The translations under genes and the position numbers were made by a program. A model generated the notes under the pieces. The model saw nothing but the letters and a program-made list of their open reading frames with translations, made no database searches and was not told where the DNA came from. DNA of 8,101 nucleotides. It comes from Verrucomicrobiota bacterium. GTDB lineage: Bacteria > Verrucomicrobiota > Verrucomicrobiia > Opitutales > Opitutaceae. Location: contig JAUPWC010000341.1 in the NCBI GenBank assembly GCA_030916665.1, positions 1 through 8,101 on the forward strand. The letters run 5' to 3'. Positions 4,501 to 8,101 of this stretch are shown here, one piece after another. Within the stretch, counting starts at the first letter, position 1; every line of letters begins with the position of its first letter.

Positions 4501-5628
4501 GTGAGCACCTTCAGCGAACAGTTCCGCAAGCACTTCAGCCAGCCGCCAGCGGCCTTCGCCCGCGCCCCGGGGCGAGTCGAGTTCATCGGCAACCACACCG
4601 ACTACAACGGTGGCGCCGTGCTCGGCGCGGCCATCAACCGCACCGTGACCGTGGCGGCGGCTCCGGCCCCGGCCGGGCAGTTCAATCTGCGCAGCATGGG
4701 GGGCAGCGTACCCGTCGAGCTGGCGCTGCTGCCGGGCGGACGCCTGACCGGTGAGGCGGCCTGGGCCAACTACCCGCTGGGGGTCTGGCGCGCGCTGGGC
4801 GACTTCGGTCTGCCGCGTCCGGCGGGCTTCAATCTGCTCGTGGATTCCGACCTGCCGGCCGGGGCCGGACTCAGCAGCAGCGCCGCCCTCGAACTGGCGA
4901 CCGCGCTGGCGCTGCTGAAGCTCGCGGACGGGACAATCACGCCTGACCGGCTGGCCGCGCTCGGCCGCCACGCGGAGAACACCTACGTCGGCGTGCCCTG
5001 CGGCATCCTCGACCAGGGGACCAGCGCGCACGGCGAGACCGGGCAGCTCGTCCACATCGACTGCCGCGGCCCGGTCTTCGCGCGCGTGCCGCTGCCGGCG
5101 GACACGCACCTGTGGATTTTCAACACGCGGGAAAAGCACGCGCTGGTGGACGGCCTCTACGCGACGCGCCACCGCGAGTGCATGACGGCGGCAAAGGTGC
5201 TCGGCGTGAAACTGCTCGCCGACCTCACGCCCGCGCAGTTTGCCGCGAAGTCCGTCCGGCTGGACCCGGTCATCGCGAAGCGCGCGCAGCACGTCATCGA
5301 GGAACACGCGCGCGTCGGCGAGACGGTCGCGGCGCTCGGTCGCGACGATCTCGTCGCGGTGGGCCGGCTGCTCACGGCCTCGCACCGCAGTTCGCAGCAT
5401 CTGTTTGAGAACAGCACGCCCACGCTCGACCGGCTGGTGGACCTGCTCACGGCGCATCCGGCCGTGCTCGGCGCCCGGCTCACGGGCGGCGGTTTCGGCG
5501 GCGCGGTCATGGCGCTCACGCGCGGCACCTTCGTCGCGGGCGACGCCCACGCCATCGCCGCCCAGACCCGCGCGCACCCCGAGATCATCCATCTGCAGAC
5601 GGCGGATGGGGCGAAGGTTATTCTGTAG
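4501..5628 (+). CDS. galK: Galactokinase
   Basis: A 375-residue cytosolic GHMP kinase that phosphorylates alpha-D-galactose to galactose 1-phosphate with ATP (Leloir pathway). All family motifs are present. The galactokinase signature APGRVEFIGNHTDYNGG (22-38) contains the catalytic Arg25. The phosphate-binding loop is LPAGAGLSSSAALELA (118-133). CGILDQ (167-172) carries the catalytic base Asp171. The third motif is ARLTGGGFGGAVMAL (325-339). YATRHREC (220-227) matches the usual Tyr-Arg element. One oddity is Asn31 where the common GEHTDY box has Glu, the residue that contacts the sugar O6 in human GALK1 (Glu43). Length is normal. The start is GTG 4501; a weak GAGGG lies 13 bases upstream. 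No galT, galE or galactose regulator is in the window. The stop codon lies inside a dispersed hairpin repeat. Confidence 0.95.
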   Translation: MSTFSEQFRKHFSQPPAAFARAPGRVEFIGNHTDYNGGAVLGAAINRTVTVAAAPAPAGQFNLRSMGGSVPVELALLPGGRLTGEAAWANYPLGVWRALGDFGLPRPAGFNLLVDSDLPAGAGLSSSAALELATALALLKLADGTITPDRLAALGRHAENTYVGVPCGILDQGTSAHGETGQLVHIDCRGPVFARVPLPADTHLWIFNTREKHALVDGLYATRHRECMTAAKVLGVKLLADLTPAQFAAKSVRLDPVIAKRAQHVIEEHARVGETVAALGRDDLVAVGRLLTASHRSSQHLFENSTPTLDRLVDLLTAHPAVLGARLTGGGFGGAVMALTRGTFVAGDAHAIAAQTRAHPEIIHLQTADGAKVIL

Positions 5629-5675
5629 GCGGGGTCTCCTGACGAAGGCTTGGCGGAGATGGCGAAGCAACCCCG
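5624..5675 (+). repeat. GC-rich hairpin repeat, member B, overlapping the galK stop
   Basis: It begins TGTAGGCGGGGTCTCC (5624-5639), contains the galK TAG (5626-5628), and ends GCAACCCCG (5667-5675). CGGGGT and ACCCCG pair across a long loop, with an inner CTCC/GGAG pair (5636-5639, 5655-5658). Compared with member A (minus strand, 4262-4289), the loop carries about 27 extra bases. It may serve as the 3' end structure of the galK mRNA. Confidence 0.6.
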
Positions 5676-5692
5676 TCTCGAACGGGATGACG

Positions 5693-5760
5693 GCCGCCGC
5701 ATCCGCGGCGGCAAAGGCCAAAGGTCCAAAGCGCCAAACGCCAAAGAAACGAAAAAGCTA
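5693..5760 (+). repeat. Perfect hairpin followed by degenerate CCAAAG tandem repeat
   Basis: GCCGCCGC (5693-5700) and GCGGCGGC (5705-5712) form a perfect 8-bp stem with loop ATCC, 65 bp after galK. Directly after it comes an imperfect short tandem array of CCAAAG-type units spaced 7-8 bases (about 5713-5747), then an A-rich run. No U-tract follows the stem, so it is not a standard terminator on this strand. From here to 5869 I see no gene. Confidence 0.5.
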
Positions 5761-5869
5761 AAAGACCCGGTTGGGCTGATTTAGGAAGGTGGAGCGACCT
5801 GCTTCTCAGGACGTCTTTCTGAAGCGACGGCCGGTGCGCGGGTGGTGGAATGATGAGACCTGAGCGGGT

Positions 5870-5925
5870 GAGGGTGTGAAACCTGAGGATGGAGGATTCT
5901 TCTCTTCACACCCTCCTATCCTCAC
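5870..5925. repeat. Inverted repeats beyond the cupin 3' end
   Basis: GAGGGTGTGAA (5870-5880) and TTCACACCCTC (5905-5915) are perfect 11-bp complements separated by 24 bases. In addition, 5905-5925 matches the reverse complement of 6343-6363, on the far side of the cupin gene, in 20 of 21 bases. The strand is strongly purine-rich to the left and pyrimidine-rich to the right. The structure could act as a terminator-like element for the leftward cupin gene. Confidence 0.75.
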
Positions 5926-5944
5926 CCCTTCACCCCTTCGTCTT

Positions 5945-6286
5945 TCAGTCGAACCACTCGTCGTGCGGGTCGAAGGCGGGGACGGGGATGTTCACGAAAC
6001 GGATTTGCCCGACGAGACGGTGGCGGCAGCCGGGTTTGATCAGGATGCTGGTCAGCGGGCGCACCGGGTGCCGTTCGCCGTCGAGCTCGATGTGGCCCTC
6101 GCCTTCGAGGATGAGATAAATCTCCGTGAGCTTCTTGTGGTAGTGGGTCTGTGTATCGACCTTGGCGTCCACGAGGTGGATGGTGGCGACGGGATTGTCG
6201 GGGGTGGCGAAGGCGCGGCGCGACTGGCCGCAGGGGCAGGGGACGGGCGGGATCTCGTTGAGGTGGGCGAGGGCGAAGGAAGGCAT
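5945..6286 (-). CDS. Small single-domain cupin protein
   Basis: A 113-residue protein with one conserved cupin_2 barrel. Motif 1 is THYHKKLTEIYLILEGEG (47-64), with metal ligands His48, His50 and Glu55. Motif 2 is centred on KPGCRHR (84-90), with His89 as the fourth ligand. It is therefore probably a metal-binding beta-barrel in the cytosol. Small cupins of this type are sugar isomerase-like, dioxygenase-like or simply binding proteins, and no specific reaction can be assigned. An N-terminal CPCG (17-20) with RRAF appears family-typical. The start ATG 6286 gives the full domain. Its upstream leader is pyrimidine-rich repeat sequence with no Shine-Dalgarno element, and a 30-bp inverted-repeat arm begins four bases before the ATG. 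It is divergent from cstA, with a 185-bp shared intergenic region. Confidence 0.85.
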   Translation of the reverse strand: MPSFALAHLNEIPPVPCPCGQSRRAFATPDNPVATIHLVDAKVDTQTHYHKKLTEIYLILEGEGHIELDGERHPVRPLTSILIKPGCRHRLVGQIRFVNIPVPAFDPHDEWFD

Positions 6287-6290
6287 GGGA

Positions 6291-6414
6291 GAGGGGGTGA
6301 AAGCTGAGGGTGTGAGGAGGAAAAAAGAGGGGCTGAGGGTGTGTGAGGATAGGAGGGGGTGAAGGCCCGAATATCAAATCCTCACCTCCTCACACCCTCA
6401 CCTTTCACCCCCTC
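6291..6414. repeat. 30-bp inverted repeat in the cupin/cstA divergent region
   Basis: The left arm 6291-6320 and right arm 6385-6414 are complementary in 29 of 30 bases, with a 64-base spacer. The purine strand consists of GAGGGGGTGAAA and TGAGGGTGTGAGGAGG blocks. The spacer has a further related unit (CTGAGGGTGTGTGAGGATAGG, about 6333-6353). The segment 6343-6363 is also the inverted partner of 5905-5925. An RNA copy in either direction would form a very stable hairpin, directly before the cupin start codon on the minus strand. Confidence 0.85.
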
Positions 6415-6471
6415 GTATTTGCTCTTGGAGACGGGCGGGTGGGGCCGTAAAACTGCGCCCGGTTGCCTTCC

Positions 6472-8101
<1,630 letters not shown>

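Noticed and set aside
4421..5721. Upstream part of the 473-codon minus-strand open frame antisense to galK
   Set aside because: It is a GC-driven shadow of galK. Only its last ~40 codons (4300-4420), outside galK, show a believable beta-barrel ending.
5876..6307. Plus-strand 143-codon frame over the cupin region
   Set aside because: It runs antisense to a gene with complete cupin metal-ligand motifs and lacks any recognisable feature.
5870..6414. CRISPR-like array in the GTGAGGG repeats
   Set aside because: The repeats are inverted, irregular in length and spacing, and purine-biased; no constant repeat-spacer pattern.
6432..6446. G-quadruplex upstream of cstA
   Set aside because: Only three G3 tracts are present (GGG-C-GGG-T-GGGG); a fourth within loop range is missing.

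Overview
The window is a high-GC bacterial stretch. Coding density is moderate, most genes lack a clear Shine-Dalgarno sequence, and the gaps are rich in hairpins and short dispersed repeats. The mix of CstA, a galactokinase with a GNHTDYN box, an ORF6N protein, a DUF4926 protein and remnants of a plant-polysaccharide-type esterase and a TonB-dependent receptor suggests a Verrucomicrobiota genome, possibly Opitutaceae. That placement is an inference; no rRNA or other marker gene is present.

Layout. (1) 88-1029 (+): a secreted alpha/beta-hydrolase of the esterase D/Fes type. (2) 1030-2395: an accessory stretch with an ORF6N-domain gene (1378-1941). Decayed 3' ends of one alpha/beta-hydrolase family lie on both sides of it and share a 40-bp direct repeat (1063-1102 and 2061-2100, 38/40 identical). 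REP-like hairpins, a 30-bp palindrome and a canonical G-quadruplex motif fill the gaps. (3) 2396-3126 (+): a compact probable operon of antitoxin, RelE/ParE-type toxin and DUF4926 protein. (4) 3118-4050 (-): an HNH endonuclease with an N-terminal region resembling sulfur-binding (phosphorothioate-recognising) domains; its 3' end overlaps the DUF4926 gene by 9 bp. (5) 4300-4420 (-): what looks like the last ~40 codons of an outer-membrane beta-barrel (TonB-dependent receptor-like) gene. (6) 4501-5628 (+): galactokinase galK, with related GC-rich hairpin repeats on both sides. (7) 5945-6286 (-): a small cupin, bracketed by related purine/pyrimidine-asymmetric inverted repeats. (8) 6472 to the window end (+): the first 543 codons of cstA, a carbon-starvation/pyruvate-peptide transporter, divergent from the cupin.

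How they fit together. The esterase, GalK, CstA and the lost receptor fit a heterotroph using carbohydrates and small organic acids. The middle third (about 1030-4300) looks like an integration or decay hotspot holding mobile or defence-type genes (ORF6N, toxin-antitoxin, possible modification-dependent nuclease) among broken metabolic genes. The most interesting items are the direct repeats around the ORF6N gene, the toxin-antitoxin/DUF4926/HNH cluster, and the repeat-bracketed cupin.
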